Source of the DNA: Acidobacteriota bacterium
GTDB taxonomy: Bacteria > Acidobacteriota > Terriglobia > UBA7540 > JAPUME01
Length of the DNA stretch: 5,918 nucleotides
Reading direction: 5' to 3'
NCBI GenBank assembly: GCA_027294185.1
Contig: JAPUME010000163.1
Coordinates: forward strand, 1 to 5,918
Position numbers and translations under genes: made by a program. Below the pieces are notes generated by a model that saw nothing but the letters and a program-made list of their open reading frames with translations, was not told the origin of the DNA and did no database searches. This document shows, in pieces, positions 5,557 through 5,918 of the stretch. The stretch's first letter is position 1; every line of letters starts with the position of its first letter.

Positions 5557-5918
5557 CTACAACGTCGGCCAGAGCGATTCCCAGATTTTGAATTCGTTGT
5601 GGAAGCCGGACTGCTCGGCTTTGGTGTAGGTTCGGCCCGAGGCCACATCCAGGATTTCCTGAAAAATCCTGTTTCCCACCTGCTCAATGGTCTCCTCCCC
5701 ATCCAGAATCGTGCCGGCATTGATGTCCATATCGTCGTTTACCTGAGCCAGGGGGGAGTTCGAGGCAATCTTGATGACCGGTCCCAGCGCGCAGCCGATG
5801 CCGGTGCCGCGTCCGGTGGTAAAGAGGGCGACCTGGGCCCCGCCCAGGAACAGAGCCGGGGTCGATATCTGGTCATAGCCCGGCGAGTATTGCACGTAGA
5901 GCCCCTTCCGGTCTCCCA
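5557..5918 (-). CDS. UxaA-family (altronate/galactarate-type) dehydratase, C-terminal part
   Basis: This is the last 119 or so codons of a gene whose start lies beyond the right edge; the frame is open to the end of the window. The visible part matches the C-terminal catalytic region of UxaA/GarD-family dehydratases. These are Fe-dependent enzymes that remove water from sugar acids such as altronate or galactarate. Signatures are GLYVQYSPGYDQISTPALFLGGAQ, then FTTGRGTGIGCALGPVIKIASN (abridged), DMDINAGTILDGEET and a closing helix ending near EFKIWESLWPTL. Altronate dehydratase gives 2-keto-3-deoxygluconate, the substrate of the nearby kdgK product, which favours that role. Galactarate dehydratase and the related sulfolactate lyase SuyB cannot be excluded from this end alone. 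Any N-terminal SAF domain would be outside the window. It lies on the same strand as kdgK and eda but is separated from them by the opposite-strand DUF1080 gene. Confidence 0.82.
   Translation of the reverse strand, partial: GDRKGLYVQYSPGYDQISTPALFLGGAQVALFTTGRGTGIGCALGPVIKIASNSPLAQVNDDMDINAGTILDGEETIEQVGNRIFQEILDVASGRTYTKAEQSGFHNEFKIWESLWPTL

Overview
The window is ordinary bacterial chromosome: moderately GC-rich, densely coded, with genes on both strands. I see no phage, transposase, CRISPR, tRNA or rRNA. The gene mix is an aerobic respiratory gene (sdhB), a cupredoxin, sugar-acid catabolism (kdgK, eda, a UxaA-family dehydratase) and a secreted DUF1080 / 3-keto-disaccharide hydrolase-like protein. 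Together with short GC-rich palindromic repeats between genes, this suggests a free-living heterotroph that degrades plant polysaccharide, most plausibly an Acidobacteriota-like soil bacterium. That assignment is inference from gene content and repeat style.

Layout. Positions 3-272 (+) hold the C-terminal end of a cupredoxin with a CuA-like metal motif. It converges on a DUF309 gene (294-644, -). After a short divergent spacer comes a UlaG-like metallo-beta-lactamase-fold hydrolase (841-1626, +). This converges on sdhB (1810-2508, -) across a spacer containing a strong imperfect hairpin. Upstream of sdhB, 2509-2768 is non-coding and rich in repeats: a GC hairpin, a GGCACGGCT palindrome, and a tandem array of six 15/16-bp units arranged with a 31-bp period.

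Next, all on the minus strand, come eda (2769-3419, probably a CTG start) and kdgK (3537-4565), which reads first. A 268-bp divergent spacer with a 9-bp inverted repeat and a perfect TATAAT separates kdgK from the DUF1080 gene (4834-5529, +). The last gene is the C-terminal part of a UxaA-family dehydratase (5557-5918, -), cut by the window edge.

The genes work together most clearly in 2769-5918. A UxaA-family dehydratase can yield 2-keto-3-deoxygluconate (KDG) from altronate. KdgK phosphorylates KDG to KDPG, and Eda cleaves KDPG to pyruvate and glyceraldehyde-3-phosphate. This is the lower uronate/pectin (Entner-Doudoroff-type) route. The DUF1080 protein may act upstream on extracellular sugars. 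I found no convincing previously undescribed system. The most notable points are the repeat region, the isolated sdhB, the CTG start and altered phosphate/carboxylate-site residue of Eda, and the inverted repeat at the kdgK/DUF1080 divergent promoter region.
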